From Zerene cesonia (lineage: Eukaryota > Arthropoda > Insecta > Lepidoptera > Pieridae), in assembly GCF_012273895.1 (NCBI RefSeq), contig NC_052114.1, forward strand, positions 4,818,565 to 4,882,564: a stretch of DNA of 64,000 nucleotides, read 5' to 3'. This document shows, one piece after another, positions 23,069 through 34,577 of this stretch. Position numbers and translations under genes: made by a program. Numbering within the stretch: the first letter of the stretch is position 1; every line of letters starts with the position of its first letter. The notes beneath the pieces are model-generated. The model saw only the letters and a program-made list of their open reading frames with translations. It made no database searches and was not told the DNA's origin.

Positions 23069-25730
23069 CGGAAGCTGGTGGGCATTTGTAAGAAACTCTC
23101 TGAGAAAATGCAAGTGTGGTGGAAGCTCTGGCAGTAGGGCGGACGCTGGGCAGAAGCTCACCTCGCACCACCGCTGTTACTTAGACGGCGCGAGGCTCGT
23201 TGGATAATAATTACACTTGTTGACGCTTAAACTGTCGGAATGAAACGATTCACTCGGAGATCGTGTCATTTCGACGATAATTATTTGTATGTGATTACTA
23301 CGCAGTGTTGTTTAGAGTTACCTAACGACTAAGTATATCCCTCCAATGACTGTATAACATTCGATTGTTTAGTGTTTTGTAACGACCGTTTTGTTTTGTC
23401 TAACCAAAGATATATGAAGTCTACTTTTTAGTTTACTTTCGATTTCCCTGTAAGTAGATGGTCTCCAACTTGTAAAATTAAATTCGTGTAAGTAGATTTA
23501 GTCGTCGACATCATACGTCGATTAAAGTAAGGACATTGAAAACGCTTATTAATTGGTATGAAAGGGTAATTTATATTGTCATATCATCCACATTTCTCAT
23601 ATTTAATACGGGTTTGCGATAATGATGTTAATCACAAAAATTTATTAACATATTAGATATCTTAAACGTAGTGTTTTAAGATAATATCGTCTTTTGATTC
23701 GTTGCCATGTCTTTTTCTGAATATTATATATTCGGCCAGTCACTTGTAAAAAGACAAAATGGATTTCATCCTATTAGATAGCTTTACTTCATTGATTTGA
23801 TAACCTAATGGCACCTCATTTCTTGTTATGGATCGCTGGCGATCCCATTATTTTCTCTTAGAATAATTTATTATTTTTGTACATTACTTATAAACCTAGT
23901 TATTTATCCAATAATTAGTTGGGAATTTTAGGTATATTTTTTGATGCAACTAACGGCTTGAAGTATTGAAGTGTTAAATACTAACAATGGCGTGGTTTGT
24001 GACTAAGTTTTACACTTGACACTCATAGAGTTGAGAATTCAGACAGGCCGGGCTTTGCAATAGTTTTTAATACTTAGTGAGTAATTTGTCAAAAACCTAG
24101 GCGCACAACACCTTGAGATTTATTCTGTAAAAATATTAGAAGAATTCTTCACATTTATAAATCAGACGGACTACAGAAAGCCAAAAACAACGACATATCG
24201 TCGCTGATCTAATTGTATATTTATTATTAATATTACAACTTGCATCTATTTACTTTACCTCCTATCTAACGTTTAATCTAACTTCCTGACTAATCGCTGA
24301 AACAACACAAGAGTATGAAAAAATGTATTATGGTTGCATTTCTAGTATCCATTGACTTAGTCTACAATTATAAGAAACGTATTTATGAGCTGGTCTCTAT
24401 ATTTTTATGTACTCAAAAGATATTTGTTTACTTTATGAATTAATTACCTATTTGTTCCTATTTTATTCATTGTTTACTTTTGCAAGTATTGCTTATCATT
24501 AGATGCATCGTTCATAAATTTTTGTGTAAAGAATGAAGGTCCAATGTAATGTACACTTTCATATAGGAATTTAGATTTCTAAAAGGAGCAGAGAATGCAG
24601 CAAGCAAGGTCACAGTAATCTCTGTGTGTGATGGTTTTTTAAATATTGGTATTGTTTAGACCCTTGTATGTCGACAAAGACATAAAAATAAAAACGCTTA
24701 TTTACTAATATATGTTGTAGATACATTACGCTTAGACACATTTGTTTTAAAATATATACATTGTACGTACGTAATAGAATTAAAATATTTGTACCTATAT
24801 TAGATCTGTGTGATGTACGTAGACTGTACATTCGTATGTAATTTTCTAGTTCACATGAACAGATCTATCAATAATGAACCTTATTGGCTTTATTAAAAAT
24901 TTGTAATATTATTATACCCGATAATAATATCTTGAAATATTATCCTCCTAACTATAACTAGTAATTAATATGCTCGTTGTTATAAATAAGGTTTAATGGA
25001 GATGTACCTACCTACGTTTATCAATAAAAAGTCGAATATCAATATCTATTACATTAATAAAACAGATTTTTATGTATTTATATTGTTCATTATTGTTTAT
25101 TATATAGTTGATGGTATCTGCTCAGATTATGTTACAGTTAAACCTCGAAAATTGTAAAACGCATACTACATTTTTCATATAGAGATGACTTCATCACTCT
25201 TTTTGCAGGATAGTAAAAGAAATATTTAAGAATCTTAAAAGTCATTGCACAATATATAGAACTAAATAAACATTCAGTAACAGTAAAGTTCAACATCAAA
25301 ATGAGATTCGCATACATGTACTAATGATCTTTGTGACCTATATATCTAATTTTCAAGGATTAACTGTATGTATTTGTCGATTACAACTAGCTAACTACCA
25401 AAGAACAAAAATTAGTTCGTATTGTTTATGTGCATCTGGTATGTCACTTCTATATCGAATTACTTGTGTAGAAATATTTCGAGGATAAGTATTTTTCCGA
25501 GACTTTAATATTAAACCTAAATGTGTTTCGTCACTTTGGAGATCTAACGCTATGATTGGATAATACTTAGGTGGTTTATAAACACGGTGTTAAGTGTGCA
25601 ATGCTGGTCATTCGCATTACTTTTTGGTTCTGTTAAATTAAATAGCTTATAATAGTTTAAATGAATATTTGAGTTGATTTAAAAAATATTAATGTATTTA
25701 GAATAAAAACATATTGAAGAAAAGTGCGGC
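23069..25730 (+). other. dnc: PDE4 3' untranslated region (extent inferred)
   Basis: No gene is visible between the PDE4 stop and U2A'. AATAAA signals occur at about 25025, 25057, 25264 and 25702. The one at 25702-25707 is followed by a GT/T-rich stretch (GTGCGGCTGTTTTATTTT) and is the best last site, implying a UTR of about 2.6 kb. The first 150 bases are unusually GC-rich for the window. Confidence 0.45.
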
Positions 25731-25852
25731 TGTTTTATTTTGGACACCTATCTTACTATTTCTGAATAAACTTTGTAGCGGCACTAAAATTTTAGAATAA
25801 CTATCTCATAGCTAATTAAAAAATGTCCTAGTGCTTAAAACTAGAATATACT

Positions 25853-26006
25853 AAAAACTTTTAACGGATTTTAAACGCGATTTATTTGCGAGGGTGTCAC
25901 GCTGGGAGACTGACCTCCCCGTGACCACGCTCGCTGTAAAGTGTTCGAAACATCGGGTTAATAATATAATGAATAAATCGCGTTTAAAATCCGTTAAAAA
26001 GTTTTT
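25853..26006. mobile_element. MITE-like element with ~34-bp terminal inverted repeats
   Basis: The arms 25853-25886 and 25972-26006 are reverse complements apart from one extra base (core TTAACGGATTTTAAACGCGA). The 85-base middle is GC-richer (GTCACGCTGGGAGACTGACC, then GTTCGAAACATCGGG). There is no transposase and no clear target duplication. This is a non-autonomous DNA-element structure; the superfamily is not assignable by eye. Confidence 0.75.
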
Positions 26007-26390
26007 CATTTCTAAATGTATAATACTCTCGTAAAATCAAACACAAGAAAATACTAGAATATGCTATATAAACTAAACTATATTTTTTTACACTACTATT
26101 TAGTCATATATTTATTTTCGATTGGTTTTATCACAATAATCAATATTGTATAAGTCTGTCTATAGTCTATATTCAAACTCAAAGTGGTCAAAGATTTATC
26201 CCGCAAAACCCTGTACCTTTTAAAATAAGAGAATGATATTAAAACCAAAAAATATAAGATGTACATTACCATGTTAACTTCCACCGGAAATTGCTTTGGA
26301 CGAGATTTGATAAGTAGCATAACTAATCATCCATTTTATTACCATGGCAACCTCGAATATTAATTATTTGTTGTAAACAGAAATAGATCA

Positions 26391-26594
26391 TCTACTATAT
26401 AAAAATAAGTCGGGTTTTCCTTCCTGACGCTATAACTCCAGAACGCACGAACCGATTTCCACAGTTTTGCATTCGTTGGAAAGGTCTTGGGCGTCGTGAG
26501 GTTTATAGCAAAGAAAATTCCGGAAAATTTTCAACAGAAAAGCGGGAAAAACGAAGCCATCTGGTGGCGAAACGGAGTTCGCCGAGTTTGCTAG
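26391..26594 (+). mobile_element. non-autonomous Helitron-type element, copy 2
   Basis: Exactly 204 bp like copy 1 at 1041-1244, roughly 94% identical by eye, with the same TC start, GGCGAA/TTCGCC hairpin and CTAG end, again between A and T. It lies about 700 bases upstream of the U2A' start codon. Confidence 0.82.
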
Positions 26595-26633
26595 TCTTAG
26601 ATAATTTAATCTTTGTTTACTCGCCTTATAACG

Positions 26634-26722
26634 GTTCCGCCTCGTGATAGACAGACAGACAGACAGACATCAAAGTCTTAGTACTAGGGACACGTTTTAC
26701 CCTTTAAGTACGGAACTCATAA
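26634..26722 (+). repeat. (GACA)n microsatellite within a repeat relic
   Basis: Five AGAC units at 26649-26668 lie between GGTTCCGCCTCGTGAT and a TACGGAAC end. The outer GTTCCG/CGGAAC are inverted. This arrangement is common in lepidopteran repeats. No coding content. Confidence 0.5.
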
Positions 26723-27291
26723 AATAATTCAAATTGTTACATAGAAGTTGCATTTTGTATCTGTATAATCGAAGAAAAGTAAGTGTTACATAACAGCCAC
26801 ACTTACGCAGTGGAAACAACTTTACTAACTATGGGGTGTTCATAGCCTACCGTACGTTACTAAAACCACAGTGTTCTATCTATCGAGCCGCATTTTTTAC
26901 GAGGCCACGTACCATTTACGGAGGCTCATTACCGGACCGTACATTATTTTGACCGTAATATTTATTGTAGTATATACATACTACAATATATATAATATAT
27001 ATAATAGTAAGGCAGTATTTACAAAAGTACATTTAATAAAAAAAATCTAAGTTTGCATTCAAGGATTTTTTTAACATCTAGTAGTTTTCTTTTTCATTTG
27101 AGCAACATTATTGATTTTGTTTATGGTTAAATGTCAACTGCTAACTGTAATCCATATGTCATATTACTAATATGTTATCTGTGCGTTATGCGATCAATCG
27201 AATCATCGATCGGCATACAAACGCGATACATATAACTTTGAAAATCTCAATTCGTTTATCGCAGTTACTTTAATTTAAAAACTATTTCAAA

Positions 27292-30200
27292 ATGGTTAAG
27301 CTTACAATCGAATTAATTCAAAGTTCGCTGCAATATATGAATCCTTGTCGAGATCGAGAATTGGATCTTAGAGGTTATAATTGTATTTGTTTGTTGTTTA
27401 TACCTATAATAATTAATATGTATTTTATTTAAAATATAATTTTTATTTATACTAAAATGACCATTGAAGGCTTACGTAGTACTTATACCAACTTACAGGT
27501 TACAAAATCCCCCAAATAGAAAACATGGGTGCCACTTTAGACCAGTTTGATACAATAGATTTTTCGGACAATGATATCAGAAAACTTGATGGATTTCCCT
27601 TACTTAAAAGACTAAAATGCTTGTTTCTAAACAACAACCGAATTGTGTAAGTATTGTTCAATGTTAAGACTAAAATCAAATCCTACAGACTTAAACATAA
27701 CTCAGTGAATGTCACTTACTATATCATTTGGCTTCAAAGAGGCTAACATTTAAACTTATCTACCTACACTCACCAACAAACAAGCGAAACTTAAAAAATT
27801 TAGGATTATGACAAACATTACCTTGATTTTCTTATTAATTGTTACTCTTCATTTATTTAAGCTGCAGCTTACTATCTTAATTAGACATTTAATCTTCCTC
27901 TTTATTGAAAAATGCTGTTTAATTATTCCATTCCGACAGTTAGGCGACAGTTATAAATGTACACTGTATGAATATATGACTTAAATATAATTACCCTTTT
28001 TCAGACGCATAGGAGAAAATTTAGAACAGTATTTGCCTAACTTGGAATCCCTAATATTAACAAACAATAATATATCAGAACTGGGAGATCTTGATCCACT
28101 TGCTTCCTTGACTAAGCTGCGAACTCTTTCACTTATGCACAATCCAGTGGCTAATAAACAGCACTATAGGTAAGTTTTTGTAGTATCAAATGAAATCAAA
28201 AACTCTTTATTGTGGTCCTTTACAAGAAGAGTACAAACAAGAAAATCAATAAAATCTCAAGTATATTATGTGTAAAGATGCTATAAGGTTACATTTTAAA
28301 TATGCTCCAAAAAAACTGTAAAACATATTTGATTTTATTTTTATTATTAGTTTTATAACATTCAAATGCTTTTTACATTAGAAATTTTTGAAGGATAGAA
28401 AAAGAAAGTTGATCATGTGGCAGGATGTAAACCTGCACCTTTTTGCCAAACCTTAGCAATGCCTAGCCCGCCCGTGATCCTGCCTCAGCAATTGAACTGA
28501 CTCATTTTGTTTCATGAGCCTAAGGGACAATTCACGCCATCTATTAAGATGATTAAAATCCATTTCAACCAATATGAAACATTTCAATTATTACAATATT
28601 GTATCAATGGTATGCAACCTTTTTAAATTTTACTATAGTGTTCATTCAAATGCTTTAATGAGATATTTTTAAAGAGTAGAAAATTGTATTTTCATATCAT
28701 TAATAGGCATACACACAAGCAAACCCAAAATTCAACAATGTTGTAAATTGAAGAAAGTTTTGTTAGCCATCTATTAAATTTGCTTAAATGGTTACAGAGC
28801 TTATGTTGCCTTTAAACTACCTGAACTAAGGCTTCTAGACTTCAGAAAGATCAAACAAAAGGAAAGGGATGAAGCAAATACACTTTTTAAAAGTAAAAAA
28901 GGGAAAGAAATTCAAAAGGAGATTACAAGAAAAGCTAAGACATTTGTTCCTGGTGGAAATATGCCAGATCCAAAAGTTACAAGTAAGTACTGGTTTTTTT
29001 TGGAGTGATAACAAATTTTTTAAATTGATATGTTGAGTTTGTTGAGAGAGAAAATGAAAAGTTAAGTAATAATCATATTTTATATATAGGATGTCTTGCC
29101 GCTGATTGCATAAAAAATACTGATGAAATCCCCGCACATTTTTTTCTATTAGATGAGTTCTTAAAATTATGTGCAGACTCCTAATTGGCCACTTAACCAC
29201 CTTTGCCGCAAGTGTGCATAAGTACAAAATTATGTTCTCATACACACATAAGATTATGTTCTCATAGCGAACCGATATGTGCCGTATGCGCGAAGTTAGG
29301 AATCTTAAACATGCAGTTTAAGAAGAAATCAAGAAATTTGTATGTCAATTTGTTGTTTAAGTATTTTTACTTAATCAGCATATTGAGCATAGTATGACCA
29401 CTAGTATGACGCCCTGTACATTATATCAGAAGCATCTAATTCAAAACAATAAAGTTACATGATCCCATAGTGTAAAACAAAAAAAATTCAAAACAATAAT
29501 TTATCACAACAACTAAGGATCTATAGGCAAAAATATTTAATCCAGTTGCAAGTCTTTTTTTTCCTGTTATGCCTAATACCTGTATAAAAACTTCTTTTTT
29601 TACTGCATGTCACAATTTAAAAATAAATTAAATTCTTTTCTTTACAATTTCAAGATCTTACACCCCAAGAGATCCACAAAATCAGGGAAGCTATCAAGAA
29701 TGCTTCATCCCTGCAAGAGGTGGAGCGGCTAACAAGGATGTTACAGGCGGGCCAAATACCTGGGCAAAAACCTTTACAACCACAAACACAACAAAATGGA
29801 CAACGTAAGCATATTTATTTATTTATTGCTAATTTGATGTTTGGGAAGTATGAATATGTCTGTTGTTGCCTGCGTTTTAACAAGTGTCATACATCTCAGA
29901 TTTTTAATTGGTCTATCGGAATTTATACATTTTTCAATGATTCAAATGCGCATCATAATCGATCTTTCCTTCATTGGTATGAGATGTTTAATAGCATTTA
30001 AAGTAAACTATATCTCTGTCTATTGTCCTAACTATCTCCAAACACAAAAATCATTTCATAAAGAAAACAAACAAATACACTTTCGCGTTTTAAGAATAAA
30101 ATATGAAATTGATACATCATTGCTAGTTATATTAATTAATATTGGCCATAATTGTTTATAGTTACAAGAAGGCTACAGACGAAAAATATACCCACAAATG

Positions 30201-30511
30201 CTAGGACACTGCATGGATATTTTATTATCACAATAAACATGATCATTATATTACTTTTATATATTGATGATAATCACATATTTTATTAACAGGACATGCT
30301 GGTGACACAGCGTCTTCCATCCGATCTCATTAACTCCACTGATAATAATTTCTATTTTTTATTATCTTCTAGTTTTTGGATTTATCAGTTCTCTTATTTT
30401 TTATATAATGTGAATTCGCTAAACTGAACAATAATAAACTAATTATTTGATCCTATCATTTCAGAAGAAGAAGATGAAGAAATGGATACAAGTCAGAGTA
30501 ATGGACAATAG
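27292..30511 (+). CDS. SNRPA1: U2 small nuclear ribonucleoprotein A' (SNRPA1)
   Basis: A core protein of the U2 snRNP; its leucine-rich repeats bind U2B'' and the U2 snRNA loop during branch-site recognition in the nucleus. Exons 27292-27373, 27499-27646, 28005-28169, 28798-28982, 29655-29804, 30465-30511 give 777 nt, 258 residues (human 255). It begins MVKLTIELIQSS and continues RDRELDLRGYKIPQIENMG. LRR phrases follow: FDTIDFSDNDIRKLDGFP, LKCLFLNNNRIVRIGE, LPNLESLILTNNNISELGDL and KLRTLSLMHNPVANKQHYR. The LRR cap is YVAFKLPELRLLDF, and the C-terminal helix reads EVERLTRMLQAGQIPGQ, then an acidic tail ending SNGQ. Start chosen as the only ATG giving the conserved N-terminus. The first donor (GTTATA) is weak but the phase is right. 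A polyadenylation signal AATAAA lies at 30697. Convergent with the kinase gene, 318 bases apart. Confidence 0.96.
28381..28490 (+). repeat. dispersed element with GGCAGGAT/ATCCTGCC inverted ends, in U2A' intron
   Basis: A head (GAAATTTTTGAAGGATAGAA) matches the arm of the 16379 hairpin. It is followed by GGCAGGAT (28419-28426) and its reverse complement (28477-28484) around a GC-richer core (CCTTAGCAATGCCTAGCCCG). This appears to be the fuller member of that family. Confidence 0.55.
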
Positions 30512-30829
30512 TTAAACAATATTTTTTTTTGTATGGTATTAGCTATAAGAACAGATACTTCTGTAGATTTCTTCTACACATACATATTTTGCTGATAAGA
30601 ACAGAACTCTTCAGAATATTATGCGAAAAAGATTGATACTACACCAGATACTTCCATTCCTCATGTTAGTTTTACAAGCTCCCACAACTAATTTTAAATA
30701 AAAAATATTTTTAGTATATTATTATTCGTTTTATTTCATACTGCATAAGATCACATTTCAATTTCTTCATTAATTTGGACATAATAAAAAGTTTTTTTTA
30801 ATGATAAATAGTTGACATAGAAGAAGTTA

Positions 30830-32738
30830 TTATTTAAATTCTTTGAATTTACTGTTTAACAAGTGATCGTCGCCTGCATCTAAATAAACGGTGTATATCA
30901 TTGGAAGAAGAATTTTACGACCTAAGAGTTCTTTGATGGTAGGTCTTTTATCGGGTAGAATAGAAAGCATAGCATCTATTAGATCTTGTATACCTCTCTC
31001 ATATATCGTAAAATCAATTGGATGGACACTGCCGCTAGTTATTACTTTAACCAATCCAATTAACGTCTGAAAACATAATTATGGTATAAATTTAATTATT
31101 ACATTTAATACAGGTATGTAAATTTTTTTCATACACCAACAAAATATTTCGAGATAAAACTTACTTCAGAATCGAAAGCTCTTTTATGTGTACACATTTC
31201 ATATAATAAGCAGCCCAGAGCCCAAATATCGCTTTTAGTGTCGTAGAGCTTTCCTTCACAAAGCTCTGGCGCTAAATAATAGGGCGTGCCAATTACGGTC
31301 GCAGTTTTTTTTGCACTAAAATACGAATCTTATTCAAAATCAACCTGATTATAATTTACATATAAAAGAAACATTACATTAAGTTATACCTTGCTAACAT
31401 TTTAGATATCCCAAAATCTCCTATTTTTACTAATACACCGTTTTCACCTGCCAGTAATATGTTTTCTGCCTTCAGGTCTCTATGAATTATATCTAAACTA
31501 TGGATATAATTTACTCCTAGGAGGACTTGACAAAAGTAAAACAAGATTTCCTGAAATTTTAAAAATATAAACCTACATACCAATTGCATGCAGCCTCTTA
31601 AATCGTGTGTGTTTTCGTAAATTGCATTTACGATATTTAGTAGGTAAGTAAGATAGCCTCGCTCGCGATCGCTTTACATTATCGCGTAACAGTTGTACAT
31701 ATTTCCATCCTCTATGAGCAAACTAGTTTCATTAAAAAAAATGTGCTTTCCAAAGAATTCAGGACCTCTATCTGTTCTTCAAATATGATCGGAAATTGTG
31801 ATCATTTACAATTTTCCTTTCCGCTACGCCCTAGCTACTCCCATGTAGTCAAAGAATATTTAAACAGTCCCGGGTTTTTACCGCATAATTCCCGTGCCCA
31901 TGGGATTTCCGAAACAAAAATTAGCATATGTTATTTCGCGGGTCTCAAACTATGTTTTCACAAAATTTCATCCAAGATGGTTAAGGCTTGAAATATCGAC
32001 AGACAGATTTCCTGGATTGTGCATTTTTACTCACCTGCTGCTTTATGAGCTTGGGACATCTCTGGTACATATATTCTGCTAAGTTTCCACAAGTTGCATA
32101 TTCCATTGATATCAAAACGTGATTTTCAACATAATAGCAATTATAGAATTTTATTACATTAGGGTGATTCATAGACGACAAAATATTGACTTCGTTAGCA
32201 ATGTCCTACGCATAAAAAATAATAATAATAATAAAATTGGTATATGATACATACAAAAATTAAATGGTTGGCGATAATCACGATTGGTAGAGGTTGGGTG
32301 ATGGTAAAGGTTATTTGAAGCAAAAAATGTAGCTTCTTCTTTCGGTTCTGTAATTATAAAGTTGACGCTAGTACCGCCCAACGGTACCTAGTACCTCGCT
32401 TGATTTATGCTGTCGTATGATGAAAGCAAGTTTTATTATTGTGTGCAGCATACATTAAAATTTTATTGTAAAACGCAGATTTATAATATATGTCTTACCT
32501 TATTATGTGCAGGTATTTTAACATTTAGCTCTATATCCTTGACAATTGTTAATTGTTTATCTTTCTTCTTCTCACACAGGTAAACATTACTTAAAGAAGT
32601 AAAATGAAATTAAATACTGTAACTATATTTACTAAAAAAAAATAGTTTAATTAAATATGAAACGAACCCGTAAGTTCCCTGACCGATCGTTTTTAAAACT
32701 TTCAAATTGTTTTTCTTAAATCTTTTATTTATGTCCAT
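30830..32738 (-). CDS. NIMA-related (NEK8/NEK9-like) serine/threonine kinase, kinase domain only
   Basis: Protein kinase of the NEK family, whose members act in mitosis and cilia. Reverse-strand exons 32738-32668, 32589-32499, 32205-32035, 31550-31390, 31315-31165 and 31066-30830 total 882 nt, 293 residues, with all phases consistent. Visible motifs: glycine loop GQGTYG (about 19-24), lysine in TIVK (K41), alpha-C Glu in DIANEVNIL (E59), HRDLKAEN (D136), DFG (D156), GTPYYLAPE (174-182) and SDIWALGCLLYE. The HIHRDLKAEN/KIGDFGISK/APELCEGK wording is closest to NEK8 and NEK9. Those normally carry C-terminal RCC1 repeats; here the frame stops right after the last kinase helix, so the protein is unusually short. 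The start is the first ATG before the glycine loop. The exact NEK subfamily is inference. Confidence 0.92.
31868..31990 (+). repeat. retroelement-derived repeat fragment in kinase intron
   Basis: CCCGGGTTTTTACCG, TTCCCGTGCCCATGGGATTT, and then AAATTTCATCCAAGATGGTTAA resemble the internal part of the RTE/SINE-like family whose tail is seen at 7012-7176 and 45555-45681. The overlapping forward reading frame is a by-product. Confidence 0.5.
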
Positions 32739-33055
32739 GTTATTTAAACTCAATGAATTTAAAATTATAGTTTCAGTCGGTCTTTTTTCCTTTCTTTAAT
32801 ACTTCGTCAACTTCTTATTTTGTAAATAAATATTACGATTCGTTTAGAAAAAAAATTAAATCACTTTTATAAAAGTACCCACATCTATAAAAATCCATCA
32901 TTCACAGAGTATTGAGCTACTGAAGAAAAAAGGAAAATAAAATCTTATATCTGGACCTATTTGGATAAGTAAAAAAAATAAACAGTAAAAATACATTTTT
33001 GTAGTTCTGTTGTTGAGCTGGTTTTTAAACAATTTTTAAATGTGGTAATCGAGCA

Positions 33056-33303
33056 TGCTTTGGAGAAGATCGGCGTGAAATAGCATACTCCTGTGTTTCG
33101 TTCGGTGAGTTGGGGAGCCGGATGTCCGTATCTTTTTCCTTACCCTTCCTAGTCTTTTCCTTTATTCCGCTCGTGTATATATCCTTTCTTAATCACTTTC
33201 CAATTTAAAGTCGGCAACCATTTGTAGAGGCTGTTCATGGGCGATGGGAGCCCTTACCACCAGGCGACCCACCAGCTCCATTGCCGACGAGAACAAAAAA
33301 TAA
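33056..33303 (+). repeat. non-LTR/SINE-like element, copy 2
   Basis: Same ordered blocks as copy 1: ATCGGCGTGAAATAGCAT, GGTGAGTTGGGGAGCCGGAT, a pyrimidine tract, GTTCATGGGCGATGGG, GGCGACCCACCAGCTCCATT and GCCGACGAGAAC followed by an A-rich run (ACAAAAAATAA). Confidence 0.65.
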
Positions 33304-33667
33304 GATAAGCACATGTAGATTTTCGTGGCCTGTATGAGATCATGAGGTCTCAATCCCTACAAAGAATTCCCTGAATAGATTGGATATCGAGCTTTATCAA
33401 GTTAATAAAACGAGGTATATCGAAATTGCATCGGTAACGTTTTACGAAGATCAGTGTTTCAGAAATGATAAAATGATTCTTCTCTTACATCAAATATCTT
33501 TAAATATAATTATTACTCTCCCCTAGTGGCAATTCTAGTTCATTCTGTAAAAAAAAACAATACATTTCATGGTTAATATTGATACTCAAAGAAAGATGAC
33601 GTGACGTATAACGTATGTAGTATACATTTATTTAAATAAACGCTATATGGGTGCTTATTAATCTACA

Positions 33668-33740
33668 CTAAATTCAGTCGTCTTACTTAAGTTGTCACTG
33701 AATTTAGGAAAGATTAGGATCCTAACTGACTTAAAGTCAG
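33668..33740. repeat. two adjacent hairpins
   Basis: A perfect 11-bp stem (CTAAATTCAGT 33668-33678 / ACTGAATTTAG 33697-33707, 18-base loop) is followed by a near-perfect palindrome CTGACTTAAAGTCAG at 33726-33740. Confidence 0.5.
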
Positions 33741-34577
33741 GATGATTTCTATTTGAATGATTTAGAGGCCTAATTAGTAACTCATTAACCACGAAGTTCA
33801 ACCACCAGTGACCAAAAGTCCATAGCGACATTGAGGTTAGAATTTATTAAGGCAACTGGAACATTTCATGCAGAACGGCAACAGACGACCACTATATGGA
33901 ATATAAAAATTGTGTCCTAACAAAAATTGTTTCAGGAGATGAGTATTTTCTGTCTTGTGTTGACTTATAAGAATCGAAGATTTAAAACTCTCGATGTGGA
34001 ACTCCAAGTGGAAGTCTTGGCAAAAGCTGTTCAATCTAATGGACATTTTCTGTTGACTTATTATAATCTAGATCTGGACCATTTGACGAAGAAATAAAGA
34101 AATCTACGGAAATTCGGGAAGGAACGTATTTCACCTATACCATAAACGTAATTTTATTAAAAGCCTCCAGTTGTTCACGGTCAAAGTTCACGAGAACAAA
34201 GTCACAGACTCCAGTTAGTAGTTCATAATAATATAATATGTTACGATACGATAAAAGGTACAAAATCAAACAATATGAACCTCATAATACATTTCTTACT
34301 AATGTTTATTTTTTTCATGCCCTGTTTACATTATCCTGCAATTTATTCATCCAAAAAGTATGCTTTCTAGTTATTGGATCAAGTCTATGTTTTCATTATA
34401 TATGGAGTGATGTAAGTGCTATATATCGAATTTGTACTGGACAGATTTCATTCACTGGACTAGAATAATGTACAGTAGGCATTAGTACAACAAATATGAA
34501 AAAGAACTCAAGTATAACCAATAATACACCTAAATCAATCTATTTCTTTATTTACAGGTGATTTTTGTTAATCATGA

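Larger units (their letters stand above)
32739..34577. other. region between NEK kinase and NDUFB7
   Basis: Holds the kinase 5' flank, retroelement copy 2 (33056-33303), two adjacent hairpins (33668-33740) and otherwise AT-rich sequence. Small reading frames (33837-34046 minus, 34238-34468 plus) show no recognisable protein and no splice support. Confidence 0.6.

Noticed and set aside
30291..30345. Possible alternative last exon of U2A' (acceptor AACAG at 30291, short frame ending at TAA)
   Set aside because: It fits the phase, but the downstream exon 30465-30511 gives the expected acidic C-terminus and there is no independent support for the alternative.
31743..32082. Forward frames antisense to the NEK gene
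   Set aside because: They overlap a repeat fragment and a kinase exon on the other strand; no conserved protein.
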